The notes under the pieces were generated by a model, which did no database searches, was not told where the DNA came from, and saw only the letters and a program-made list of their open reading frames with translations. A stretch of DNA of 57,003 bases from Rhodococcus gordoniae. GTDB lineage: Bacteria; Actinomycetota; Actinomycetes; Mycobacteriales; Mycobacteriaceae. Location: NCBI RefSeq assembly GCF_001646655.1, contig NZ_LPZN01000038.1, positions 1 through 57,003 on the forward strand, in the 5' to 3' direction. Numbering within the stretch: position 1 is the first letter of the stretch; each line of letters begins with the position of its first letter. The position numbers and the translations under genes are program-made. This document shows, piece by piece, positions 6,637 through 13,921 of the stretch.

Positions 6637-7416
6637 TCAGCGACGGAAGTTCGCGACGCGCTTCTCCTGGAAGGCCGTCACCCCTTCGGCGAAGTCCGCA
6701 CTGCCGAGCAGGACGAGCTGACCTTCGCGCTCCCGCTCGAACGCGTTGTCGAGTTCGGTGAGCGTCGCGTCGTTGATCGCGTTCTTCGTCGATGCGAAGG
6801 CGGCCGACGGGCCGTCGGCGAGTCGCTGCACGAGAGCCTCCACGGCACCGTCGAATTCGTCGTCCGCGTAGACGTCCGCGATGAGCCCGGAAGCCAGGGC
6901 CTCCCGGGCCGGGAGTCGCTCGGCCAGCAGGGCCATCTTCAGTGCCCGCGCGCGACCGATCGACGCGGCGACGAGCGCGGACGCACCGCCGTCGGGCATC
7001 AACCCGATCTTCGTGAACGCGAGCAGGAAGTAGCCCGACTCCTTCGACACGGTGAGATCGCATGCGAGAGCAAGGGATACACCGACGCCGGCTGCTACCC
7101 CGTTGACGGCACCGACGACGGGACGCGGGAACGCGCGGATCGCGGCGGTGACCCGGTTGGCGGCATCGATCGTGTCGGCGGAGGGCGGCGCGCTCAGATC
7201 ACGACCGGAGAGGTCGGCGCCCGAGCAGAACGCGCGACCGACGCCGGCGAGTACCGCGACCCGGACGGAGGTGTCGTCGGCGTACTTCTCGAAGGCGTCG
7301 GCAATCGCGTCGAGCGTCTCGGTCTTCACCGCGTTCATCCGCGAGGGACGGTTGAGGGTGACGCGCAGGACGCCGTCGTCGACGGTGGTGTCGACACCGG
7401 GCAGGTCGTCGGTCAT
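6637..7416 (-). CDS. Enoyl-CoA hydratase/isomerase family protein
   Basis: 259 residues, the usual length for the crotonase family. Oxyanion-hole segments are AFCSGADLSGRDL and VVGAVNGVAAGVGVSLALAC. The segment KIGLMPDGGASALVAASIGR carries an acidic residue where catalytic Glu or Asp lies in hydratases (GLMPD). The C-terminus has a short amphipathic helix EKRVANFRR. It acts on acyl-CoA thioesters in the cytoplasm. The ribosome site AGGAG overlaps the stop codon of the upstream MDR gene, so the two are cotranscribed. Together with the thiolase and SDR across the divergent promoter it supplies hydration, oxidation and thiolysis steps. Exact substrate unknown. Confidence 0.92.
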   Translation of the reverse strand: MTDDLPGVDTTVDDGVLRVTLNRPSRMNAVKTETLDAIADAFEKYADDTSVRVAVLAGVGRAFCSGADLSGRDLSAPPSADTIDAANRVTAAIRAFPRPVVGAVNGVAAGVGVSLALACDLTVSKESGYFLLAFTKIGLMPDGGASALVAASIGRARALKMALLAERLPAREALASGLIADVYADDEFDGAVEALVQRLADGPSAAFASTKNAINDATLTELDNAFEREREGQLVLLGSADFAEGVTAFQEKRVANFRR

Positions 7417-7426
7417 GGCTGTGCTC

Positions 7427-8404
7427 CTAGGGTCGGGACGTCAGGTCGAGCGCGACCTTGCCGGTCGCGGAACGGTTCTCGAGCGAGCGCAGTGCGGCGG
7501 GTGCCTCGGCGAGTGGGTGGAGCGTGGGTTCGGGGACGACGAGCGTCCCGTCGCGCAGCAACGGTTCGAGCGCGGCCCACTGCCGCGCCGAATGGTCGGG
7601 GACGGTGCGGAGGTACTCACCCCACCCGGCACCGACGACCGAAATATTCGCGAGCAGAAGGCGATTGACCTTCACGGTGGGGATGCTGCCGCCGGTGAAA
7701 CCGAGGACGACGGCACGCCCACCCGGCGCGAGGCTGCGCAGGCTGTCGGTGAACCGGTCGCCGCCGACGGGATCGAGCACGATGTCCGCGCCGCGCCCAC
7801 CGGTCAGTTCGAGGACGCGGTCCTTGAAATCCTCGGCGAGGACGGTGTGGGTCGCGCGGTTGGCCTTCGCCACCGCGGCCTTCTCCTCGGTGCTCACCAC
7901 CGCGATCGTCTCGAGTCCGAGGGCCGCCGCGACCTGCAGCGACGCCACCCCGAGACCACCGGCCGCACCGTGGACGAGGACGGTCTCGCCGGCCCGGTAC
8001 CGGGCGCGCTCGTCGAGCGCGAAGTGCGCAGTGAAGTAGTTCATGAGCATCCCGGCAGCGGCGGTGAGCGAGACGCTGTCGGGCAGGGGGAACACCAGTC
8101 CGCGCGGCAGTGCGACGGTCTGCTGCCACGATCCGGTGAGGGACAGTACGGCGACGCGCTGCCCGGCGACGAGGCCGCTGCCTTCCGGGGCGCTGCGGAC
8201 GATGCCTGCGCCTTCGGCACCGAGCACGCACGGCAGCGGCCGGACCATCTGGTAGCCGCCGGTCGTCTGCAGCAGATCGGGGAAGGACACACCGGCGGCG
8301 TGCAGGTCGACGAGGACGAGCGAATCGCCCGCCTCGGGTTCGGGGATGTCGGTCACGCGGACGGCGTCGGGGCCGGCGTGTTCGATCAATTGCGCTGCGC
8401 GCAC
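7427..8404 (-). CDS. Zinc-free MDR family oxidoreductase (NADPH:quinone reductase-like)
   Basis: 325 residues. The N-terminal catalytic domain is RAAQLIEHAGPDAVRVTDIP; the Rossmann motif is VLVHGAAGGLGVASLQVAAA, with NADPH-binding ADIVLDPVGGDRF. No structural zinc cysteines are present, which fits the quinone oxidoreductase/2-enoyl reductase branch. GTG 8404 has GGAG 7 nt upstream. It is the first gene of a two-gene unit with the enoyl-CoA hydratase and is divergent from the thiolase operon. The probable role is reduction of an enoyl-CoA or enone intermediate. The palindrome at 8451-8464 lies 47 bp upstream. Confidence 0.92.
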   Translation of the reverse strand: MRAAQLIEHAGPDAVRVTDIPEPEAGDSLVLVDLHAAGVSFPDLLQTTGGYQMVRPLPCVLGAEGAGIVRSAPEGSGLVAGQRVAVLSLTGSWQQTVALPRGLVFPLPDSVSLTAAAGMLMNYFTAHFALDERARYRAGETVLVHGAAGGLGVASLQVAAALGLETIAVVSTEEKAAVAKANRATHTVLAEDFKDRVLELTGGRGADIVLDPVGGDRFTDSLRSLAPGGRAVVLGFTGGSIPTVKVNRLLLANISVVGAGWGEYLRTVPDHSARQWAALEPLLRDGTLVVPEPTLHPLAEAPAALRSLENRSATGKVALDLTSRP

Positions 8405-8450
8405 GGGCGTCTCCTCGACTCGAGTCGTGATCCATCACTATCAGAAGTGC

Positions 8451-8464
8451 TTAGCGTGCGCTAG
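8451..8464. promoter_or_regulatory. Palindrome upstream of the MDR/ECH unit
   Basis: TTAGCGTGCGCTAG, an inverted repeat of TAGCG arms separated by TG. A related GAGCGCTAAG sits at 8484-8493. Both share the TTAGCG core with the element at 8510. Confidence 0.5.
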
Positions 8465-8477
8465 CTCTCAGAGATCA

Positions 8478-8521
8478 TTGACCGAGCGCTAAGTCCGTGG
8501 TAGAGCTTTTAGCGATCGATA
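8478..8521 (+). promoter_or_regulatory. Thiolase operon promoter with overlapping operators
   Basis: -35 TTGACC (8478-8483), a 17-nt spacer and -10-like TAGAGC (8501-8506). The element GAGCGCTAAG lies in the spacer, and TAGCGATCGATA (8510-8521) covers the expected transcription start. The layout suggests repression by a TetR regulator, probably the one encoded at 10591 or its paralogue at 4706. Confidence 0.55.
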
Positions 8522-8576
8522 AGTACGCCGCTGGGAACGTCTCCGGCCCGCACGTTGCACTTTCGAAAGGAGCGTC

Positions 8577-9770
8577 ATGACCAACGCTGTCATCGTCGAC
8601 GTCGTCCGTACCGCCGTCGGCAAGGGCAAGCCGGGCGGCGCCCTGTCCGGCACCCATCCCGTCGAACTCCTCGCCCACGTCCTGCGATCGCTCGTCGAAC
8701 GCAACGGCATCGATCCCGCGCAGGTCGACGACGTGATCGGCGGCTGCGTCGCCCAGGCCGGCGAACAGTCCCTCAACATCTCGCGCACCGCGCTCCTCGC
8801 CGCCGGCTTCCCCGAGTCGGTGCCCGCGACCACCATCGACCGCCAGTGCGGGTCGAGCCAGCAGGCCGCGCACTTCGCCGCACAGGGCGTCATCGCCGGG
8901 GCCTACGACATGGTCATCGCGTGCGGTGTCGAGTCCATGAGCCGCATCCCGATGGGCACTGCCACGCTCGGTCAGGACACCCACGGCCCGAGCGTGCGCG
9001 CCCGTTATCCCGAGGGACTGGTCAACCAGGGCATCTCGGCCGAACTCATCGCCGCGAAGTGGAAGTTCGGCCGCGACGCCCTCGATGCCTACTCCGCGCA
9101 GTCGCACCAGCGTGCCGCCGCGGCCTACGAAGCCGGCCGCTTCGACAAGGAGATCGTCCCGATCACCGTCGAGAACGCCGCGGGCGAACAGGTGCAGCAC
9201 ACCGTCGACGAGACGCTGCGTGCCTCCACCACCGCCGAGGGCCTCGCCGGTCTGAAACCGTCGTTCCACACCGAGGAGTACGCGGCCCGGTTCCCCGAGG
9301 TGCAGTGGGTCATCACCCCCGGCAACTCCTCGCCGCTCACCGACGGTGCGTCGGCCGCGCTCATCATGAGCGAGGAGCTGGCGAACAGGCTGGGCCTGAC
9401 CCCGCGCGCCCGCTTCCATTCGTTCTCCGTCGCCGGCGACGACCCGGTCTTCATGCTCACCGCGCCGATCCCCGCGACGCAGAAGGTCCTCGCCCGCGCC
9501 GGCCTGGGCATCGACGACATCGACGCCTACGAGGTCAACGAGGCCTTCGCGCCCGTGCCGCTCGCCTGGGCACACGAGCTGGGCGCCGACCCGGCCAAGC
9601 TCAACCCGTGGGGCGGCGCCATCGCGCTGGGCCACGCGCTCGGCTCGTCGGGCACCCGCCTGCTGTCCACCCTCGTCAACCACCTCGAGGCCACCGGCGG
9701 TCGCTACGGCCTGCAGACCATGTGTGAGGGCGCGGGCATGGCCAACGCCACCATCATCGAACGCCTCTGA
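8577..9770 (+). CDS. Thiolase family protein (acetyl-CoA acyltransferase)
   Basis: 397 residues. The nucleophilic Cys is C91 in DRQCGSSQQA, the catalytic His is H353, and the second Cys is C383 in MCEGAG. The loop around H353 reads GGAIALGHALGSSG; the usual Pro after GH is Ala here. Probably a biosynthetic or degradative thiolase splitting 3-ketoacyl-CoA, or condensing acetyl-CoA. AAAGGAG lies 5 nt before ATG 8577. An SDR gene follows 28 nt later and a TetR gene after it, forming one operon. An SDR of the 3-hydroxyacyl-CoA dehydrogenase type as neighbour points to the last two steps of a beta-oxidation spiral. Confidence 0.93.
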   Translation: MTNAVIVDVVRTAVGKGKPGGALSGTHPVELLAHVLRSLVERNGIDPAQVDDVIGGCVAQAGEQSLNISRTALLAAGFPESVPATTIDRQCGSSQQAAHFAAQGVIAGAYDMVIACGVESMSRIPMGTATLGQDTHGPSVRARYPEGLVNQGISAELIAAKWKFGRDALDAYSAQSHQRAAAAYEAGRFDKEIVPITVENAAGEQVQHTVDETLRASTTAEGLAGLKPSFHTEEYAARFPEVQWVITPGNSSPLTDGASAALIMSEELANRLGLTPRARFHSFSVAGDDPVFMLTAPIPATQKVLARAGLGIDDIDAYEVNEAFAPVPLAWAHELGADPAKLNPWGGAIALGHALGSSGTRLLSTLVNHLEATGGRYGLQTMCEGAGMANATIIERL

Positions 9771-9798
9771 CCCACAACCACTCTCGAAAGGGTAATCA

Positions 9799-10560
9799 AT
9801 GATCATCAACGACAGCGTCGCCGTCGTCACCGGCGGTGCCTCCGGCCTCGGTCTCGCCACCGTCAAGGCACTGCTGAACGACGGGGCCCAGGTCGTCATC
9901 ATCGACCTGCCGTCCTCGAACGGTGAGACCATCGCCAAGGAGCTCGGCGACCGAGTCCGCTTCGTCGCCGCCGACGTCACCGACGAGGCCGCCGTCACCG
10001 AGGCACTCGACGTCGCCGAATCGCTCGGCCCGCTGCGGGTCGCGGTGAACTGCGCCGGTATCGGCAACGCCGTCAAGACCGTGAGCAAGAAGGGTGCCTT
10101 CCCGCTCGACGCGTTCAAGAAGGTCGTCGACGTCAACCTGTTCGGCACGTTCAACGTCATCCGTCTCGCTGCCGAGCGCATCGCGAAGACCGAGCCGATC
10201 GACGGCGAGCGCGGCGTCATCATCAACACCGCTTCCGTCGCGGCCTTCGACGGCCAGATCGGCCAGGCCGCCTACTCGGCGTCCAAGGGTGGCGTCGTCG
10301 GCATGACCCTGCCGATCGCCCGCGACCTCGCGTCGCTGCTCATCCGCGTCGTCACCATCGCGCCGGGCCTGTTCAAGACCCCGCTGCTCGGTTCGCTGCC
10401 GGAAGAGGCCCAGGCTTCCCTCGGGCAGCAGGTGCCGCACCCCGCGCGTCTGGGCGACCCGTCCGAGTACGGTTCCCTGGCCGCGCACATCGTGTCGAAC
10501 CCGATGCTCAACGGTGAGGTCATCCGTCTCGACGGCGCAATCCGCATGGCGCCGCGCTGA
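9799..10560 (+). CDS. SDR family oxidoreductase (3-hydroxyacyl-CoA dehydrogenase type 2-like)
   Basis: 253 residues. The NAD-binding motif is [18 protein letters not shown] near the N-terminus, Asp in IIDLPSS prefers NAD over NADP, then NCAGIG, and the catalytic YSASK is Y159 and K163 with Ser in [10 protein letters not shown]. The overall pattern, including [19 protein letters not shown] and the PGLFKTPLL loop, is close to the HSD17B10/type 2 3-hydroxyacyl-CoA dehydrogenases that oxidise 3-hydroxyacyl-CoA or hydroxysteroids. It follows the thiolase by 28 nt with AAAGGG as ribosome site and precedes a TetR by 30 nt. Together with the thiolase and ECH it could convert an enoyl-CoA to shorter acyl-CoAs. 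Confidence 0.93.
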   Translation: MIINDSVAVVTGGASGLGLATVKALLNDGAQVVIIDLPSSNGETIAKELGDRVRFVAADVTDEAAVTEALDVAESLGPLRVAVNCAGIGNAVKTVSKKGAFPLDAFKKVVDVNLFGTFNVIRLAAERIAKTEPIDGERGVIINTASVAAFDGQIGQAAYSASKGGVVGMTLPIARDLASLLIRVVTIAPGLFKTPLLGSLPEEAQASLGQQVPHPARLGDPSEYGSLAAHIVSNPMLNGEVIRLDGAIRMAPR

Positions 10561-10590
10561 TCCTGCACCACCCGTGAGAGGAGGGGGTCG

Positions 10591-11244
10591 ATGACCCGGG
10601 CATTCGAGGCCGAGGAATCCGGCACGCCCCGCGCGGACGTACGGTCCGCGGATTGGCGCGAGTTCCAGCCTCTGGAGCTCGACCCCATCCTCGAACACGC
10701 GCTGGAAGCGTTCAGCGAGAACGGTTTCCATGGCACCACCGTGCGCGACCTGGCCCGCCGGGTCGGCGTGACGGTGCCTGCGTTGTACTACCACTACGAG
10801 AACAAGGAAGCCGTTCTCGTCACGCTGCTCGACGCCGCTGTCCTCGACCTCATCGACCGTGTGTCGGCGGCGGTCGCGGACGGCGGCGACGACCCGGTCG
10901 CCCGTTTCGTCAACGCCGTCGAGGCGATCGTGCTGAACATGACCCACCGCGCACAGCGTTCGGGGCTGGATTCCGAAGTGCGCCATATCTCCTCGGAGAA
11001 CCGCCGAACATACGCCGCGACCCGCAAGCGTCTCGAGTTGATGATGCTCGACCTGGTGCGCGAGGGTGTGGAACAACGGGTGTTCGATGTCGACGACGTC
11101 GACGAGGCCGTGCGAGCACTCCTCGGGATGTTCCAGTCCATCGTCCGCTGGTACCAACTCGACGGACCCCTCACCCCCGCGCAGATCGCGCAGCGGTACA
11201 TCGTGATCGCGTTGCGGATCGTGGGTCACCACCCGGCCACCTGA
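10591..11244 (+). CDS. TetR family transcriptional regulator (paralogue of the gene at 4706)
   Basis: 217 residues. The helix-turn-helix lies at about residues 38-68 (AFSENGFHGTTVRDLARRVG, VPALYYHYENKEAVL). The C-terminal part shares RHISSENRRTYAATRKRLE and FDVDDVDEAVRALLGMFQSI with the regulator at 4706. AGGAGG with ideal spacing precedes ATG 10591, and the gene ends the thiolase-SDR operon, so it probably controls its own operon through the elements at 8451-8521. No cognate ligand can be read from sequence. The short distance to the SDR stop codon (30 nt) and the absence of a terminator between them support cotranscription. Confidence 0.9.
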   Translation: MTRAFEAEESGTPRADVRSADWREFQPLELDPILEHALEAFSENGFHGTTVRDLARRVGVTVPALYYHYENKEAVLVTLLDAAVLDLIDRVSAAVADGGDDPVARFVNAVEAIVLNMTHRAQRSGLDSEVRHISSENRRTYAATRKRLELMMLDLVREGVEQRVFDVDDVDEAVRALLGMFQSIVRWYQLDGPLTPAQIAQRYIVIALRIVGHHPAT

Positions 11245-11301
11245 GAGTCCTTCGGGAGTTCGACTCTCGTCGACGGCGGCTACAGCCTGTTCCGGGGCGC
11301 C

Positions 11302-11307
11302 TACGAT
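11302..11307 (+). promoter_or_regulatory. -10 hexamer for leaderless Nudix gene
   Basis: TACGAT, 6 nt, then GTG 11314; no ribosome site. Confidence 0.55.
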
Positions 11308-11313
11308 GATCCG

Positions 11314-11727
11314 GTGACTCAGGACCGGGTGATCGTCGTCAGTGCCGTCGTTCTCCGCAACGCCGCCGGTGAGGTGCTCACCGTGCGGAAGCGGAACACG
11401 TCGCGATTCATGCTGCCCGGCGGCAAGCCCGATCCGGGGGAGACCCCTGCCGAGACCGCCGTTCGCGAATGCGCGGAGGAGATCGGCGCGGTGCTCGACC
11501 TCGCGTCGCTGCGTCTCGTCGGTGTCTTCGCCGCGGACGCTGCCAACGAACCCGGCTACCGGCTCGAAGGAACCGTGTACGAGCATCCGCTCGTGGAGGT
11601 CGCCGGTGCATCTGCGGAGATCGCGGAGACGCGCTGGCTCGATCCGGCGGCCCTTCCGCTGCCCGGCGATCTCGCGCCACTGCTCGAGCACCACGTCCTC
11701 CCTGCCCTTACGTCCGCCTCCCGGTGA
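11314..11727 (+). CDS. Nudix hydrolase
   Basis: 137 residues. A full Nudix box is present: G37-x5-E43-x7-R51-E52-x2-E55-E56-x-G58. The upstream strand is VSAVVLRNAAGEVLTVRKRN, as in MutT-like enzymes. It hydrolyses a nucleoside diphosphate linked to another moiety, possibly an oxidised nucleotide; the substrate is not predictable from the short C-terminus. GTG 11314 is 6 nt after a TACGAT -10, so it is leaderless and independent of the TetR operon. A hairpin at 11733-11763 closes the unit. Confidence 0.92.
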   Translation: MTQDRVIVVSAVVLRNAAGEVLTVRKRNTSRFMLPGGKPDPGETPAETAVRECAEEIGAVLDLASLRLVGVFAADAANEPGYRLEGTVYEHPLVEVAGASAEIAETRWLDPAALPLPGDLAPLLEHHVLPALTSASR

Positions 11728-11732
11728 CGCCG

Positions 11733-11763
11733 AAGCTCGGGCACTTCACCACTGTCCGAGCTT
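11733..11763 (+). terminator. Terminator hairpin after the Nudix gene
   Basis: AAGCTCGGGCA (11733-11743) pairs with TGTCCGAGCTT (11753-11763) with one G-U wobble and a 9-nt loop. The bases that follow the stem start with TCACC, so any U-tract is weak. Confidence 0.6.
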
Positions 11764-11812
11764 TCACCGGAGTGCGGTCGGAGTCGGTCGTCACCCGGCG
11801 GAACGCGGACGG

Positions 11813-11818
11813 TAGGGT
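11813..11818 (+). promoter_or_regulatory. -10 hexamer of the small membrane protein gene
   Basis: TAGGGT about 64 bp upstream of ATG 11882. No convincing -35 element; weak evidence. Confidence 0.35.
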
Positions 11819-11881
11819 GACCCCCGGGGCGGACGTGTGTCGTCTGCCTCGAAGTGACATCGACTGTGGAGGTAACCGGGC

Positions 11882-12043
11882 ATGTTGGAACTCTTCGGCG
11901 TCATCGTCGTGTGGCTCACCGTGGCCGTCGTCGCTGTCGGAACCGTCATCATGTTCGTCGTCTCGACGCTGAGCCCGCACTTCGGTCAGCGCAAGGCCAA
12001 GGGTCCGCGCCTCGACAAGGCGACCGCCGCGCGCAACAAGTAG
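11882..12043 (+). CDS. Small single-pass membrane protein, 53 residues
   Basis: This reading frame encodes MLELFGVIVVWLTVAVVAVG, continues hydrophobic to about residue 27, and then has a basic C-tail rich in Lys and Arg (QRKAKGPRLDK). One transmembrane helix is likely, with the positive tail in the cytoplasm. GGAGG lies 9 nt before ATG 11882, codon use matches the neighbours, and the frame starts right after a terminator and a possible promoter. It is probably a real small gene that automatic calling tends to miss. I recognise no family. It is convergent with the metallopeptidase, 27 nt away. Confidence 0.72.
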   Translation: MLELFGVIVVWLTVAVVAVGTVIMFVVSTLSPHFGQRKAKGPRLDKATAARNK

Positions 12044-12070
12044 CACCCGGTACCGATAGCGGAGAGCGCC

Positions 12071-12421
12071 TCAGCCCCAGCCCAGCTGGTGGAGGCGCTC
12101 TTCGCCGATTCCGAAATAGTGCGCGATCTCGTGGACGACGGTGACGAGCACCTCGTGCACCACGTCGTCGTCACTGTCGCAGATGTCGAGGATCGCGTCG
12201 CGGTAGATCGTGATCGTGTCCGGTAGCGATCCCGCATAGTGGCTGTCGCGCTCGGTGAGCGCGACTCCCTGGTACAGACCCAGCAGATCCGGTTCGTCCT
12301 CGTGACGCGGCTCGACGAGCACTACGACGTTGTCGATCGCCCGCGCGAGTTCGCGTGGGATCTCGTCGAGCGCTTCCGAGACGAGCTCCTCGAAGTGCTC
12401 GTCCTCCATGTGCACCGGCAC
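12071..12421 (-). CDS. Zincin-like metallopeptidase family protein (Rv3836-like)
   Basis: 116 residues. The zinc-binding HExxH is H97-E-I-A-H101 in VVHEIAHYFGIGEERLHQLGW. The N-terminal half is a short acidic domain (EDEHFEELVSEALDEIP, LLGLYQGVALTERDSHYAGS). It belongs to the minimal zincin family of actinobacteria with unknown substrate. GTG 12421 is used because it starts one base after the TGA of the septum-formation gene, indicating translational coupling; ATG 12409 is a possible internal alternative. The longer open frame to 12565 runs into the upstream gene. Gene order with the septum-formation gene and serS agrees with Rv3836-Rv3835-Rv3834c. Confidence 0.88.
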   Translation of the reverse strand: MPVHMEDEHFEELVSEALDEIPRELARAIDNVVVLVEPRHEDEPDLLGLYQGVALTERDSHYAGSLPDTITIYRDAILDICDSDDDVVHEVLVTVVHEIAHYFGIGEERLHQLGWG

Positions 12422-12422
12422 G

Positions 12423-13484
12423 TCAGGACCCCGGAAGGGGAACGGCGCCCGGCAACGGCGTCGGCAGCGACCGGCCTTCGGGAACGGGCGGTGGCGGCAC
12501 GGGCGGCTGGCCGTCGATGAGGATGTCGCCCTTGGCACTGCCGGTGATCGACGAGAAGCCACCACCTTCGACCTGCTTGCCGATCGAGCAGTTCACCTTG
12601 CGGCTGCCGGCGAGCCAGCTGTCGTAGTCGAGGTTGTCCCAGAACAGTGTCAGCGTCTTGTTGCGCAGTGCCTCCGGGTCGCCGAGGTATTCGCCGACCA
12701 GGCGCGTGCACGTCTCCTCGAGATAGCCGTCCTGGTCTTCGATGCTCGGCAGGCCACCGGGGAACTGCCCGCCCAGGTCGACCACCGCGACGACCTCGAA
12801 AGCGTGCGGCTTGGAGCACTCCACCGGATCGGCGGGCACGCCGTTGTTGATGCCGATGCAGACACCGACGTCCCATGCGCGGGACTGGTCCTGGTCGGCG
12901 ACCCGGCCCTTGATCGGCAGGAGGTTGCCTGTGGTCGACGAGAACTGCAGACCGCACCGCAGGGTGCGTTCGCCGGCCGCCCAGCCCGCCTCACCGGGAT
13001 TGATCAGGCCGATGCTGAACTTGCCGTGCGGGTCGAACCGGCCGTCGAGATAGTCCAGCGCGGCCGGTGCGCACTGCTCGTCGCGCAACTCGGTGAAGCG
13101 TGTGACCGACGGGAACCGCGATCCCGGCCCCCACTCGGTGCCGGGATACAGGCTCAGGTCGATGTCGGCGGCCACCTCGAAAAGGTGTGTTTCGGTGCAG
13201 TCGACCTTCGCGAGGTCGCTCGCGTCGAGAGCACTCCAGTTCAGGCAGTCGCCGGAGGTGGCGGTACCGAACGCTTCCCCCGCGACCGCGCCGGTGGTGC
13301 TGATGCCGGCGCCGCCGTTCTCGTCCCCGCCGCCGGTGCCCTGGAACCCCGCGACGACGAACGTCGCGATCGCCGCCAGGACGGCACCGGCCGCGACGAG
13401 CACCAGGGCGCGTCGGGTCAACCGCGCCGAGGGCGGGCGACGGTCGGGCTTGGGCTTGTTGTCTTCGGCCATCACTTCCATCAT
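12423..13484 (-). CDS. Septum formation family membrane protein (Rv3835-like)
   Basis: 353 residues from ATG 13484; ATG 13472 ([12 protein letters not shown]) is an equally good start. A basic cytoplasmic tail is followed by one transmembrane helix ([20 protein letters not shown]) and an extracellular region with two septum-formation domain repeats. Paired Cys appear in [39 protein letters not shown] and NCSIGK. The C-terminus is a Pro-rich tail ([11 protein letters not shown]). The fold is known from proteins involved in cell division and envelope growth in actinobacteria; the biochemical role is not established. The open frame extends to 13844, but this overlaps the ankyrin gene on the other strand. 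Confidence 0.88.
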   Translation of the reverse strand: MMEVMAEDNKPKPDRRPPSARLTRRALVLVAAGAVLAAIATFVVAGFQGTGGGDENGGAGISTTGAVAGEAFGTATSGDCLNWSALDASDLAKVDCTETHLFEVAADIDLSLYPGTEWGPGSRFPSVTRFTELRDEQCAPAALDYLDGRFDPHGKFSIGLINPGEAGWAAGERTLRCGLQFSSTTGNLLPIKGRVADQDQSRAWDVGVCIGINNGVPADPVECSKPHAFEVVAVVDLGGQFPGGLPSIEDQDGYLEETCTRLVGEYLGDPEALRNKTLTLFWDNLDYDSWLAGSRKVNCSIGKQVEGGGFSSITGSAKGDILIDGQPPVPPPPVPEGRSLPTPLPGAVPLPGS

Positions 13485-13505
13485 GCCCGTTCGGGTGGAC
13501 GCGGG

Positions 13506-13511
13506 TAGTTT
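13506..13511 (+). promoter_or_regulatory. -10 hexamer for leaderless ankyrin gene
   Basis: TAGTTT, 6 nt, then ATG 13518. It also overlaps the start region of the divergent septum-formation gene. Confidence 0.55.
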
Positions 13512-13517
13512 CGGCTC

Positions 13518-13910
13518 ATGGCCGACGACCCGATCGATCCGCAGATTCTCGAGATCGCCAGGCAGACCTTCGACGCCGCCCGCCAGGGAGACGTCGGGAC
13601 ACTCACCGCATACGTCGATGCCGGGGTTCCCGTGAACCTTACCAACGAGGCCGGCGACACGCTGCTCATGCTGGCGTCCTATCACGGACACGCCGAGGCC
13701 GTACAGGCCCTGGTCGACCGAGGAGCCGATGTCGATCGGCTCAACGACCGCGGCCAGTCGCCTCTCGCGGGTGCGGTCTTCAAGGGCGCGGAGGCGGTCG
13801 TGCGGGTGCTCGCCGCGGCCGGTGCGAACCCGCGTCACGGACATCCCACCGCGGAGGACACAGCGAAGATGTTCGGGCGCGACGACTACCTGGAATTCTG
13901 GCAGCGGTAG
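13518..13910 (+). CDS. Ankyrin repeat protein
   Basis: 130 residues made of about three ankyrin repeats: [40 protein letters not shown] followed by [12 protein letters not shown], and [20 protein letters not shown] followed by [10 protein letters not shown]. There is no signal peptide, so it is a cytoplasmic protein-protein interaction module. Its TAG stop codon (13908-13910) forms the first three bases of the -10 of serS. No partner can be named. It is divergent from the septum-formation gene. Confidence 0.9.
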   Translation: MADDPIDPQILEIARQTFDAARQGDVGTLTAYVDAGVPVNLTNEAGDTLLMLASYHGHAEAVQALVDRGADVDRLNDRGQSPLAGAVFKGAEAVVRVLAAAGANPRHGHPTAEDTAKMFGRDDYLEFWQR

Positions 13911-13913
13911 GCT
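13908..13913 (+). promoter_or_regulatory. -10 hexamer for leaderless serS
   Basis: TAGGCT, 8 nt, then GTG 13922. The first three bases are the ankyrin gene stop codon. Confidence 0.6.
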
Positions 13914-13921
13914 TCGATCCC

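Noticed and set aside
8475-10229. 584-codon minus-strand frame over the thiolase and SDR genes
   Set aside because: Shadow caused by high third-position GC; the plus-strand proteins have complete catalytic motifs.
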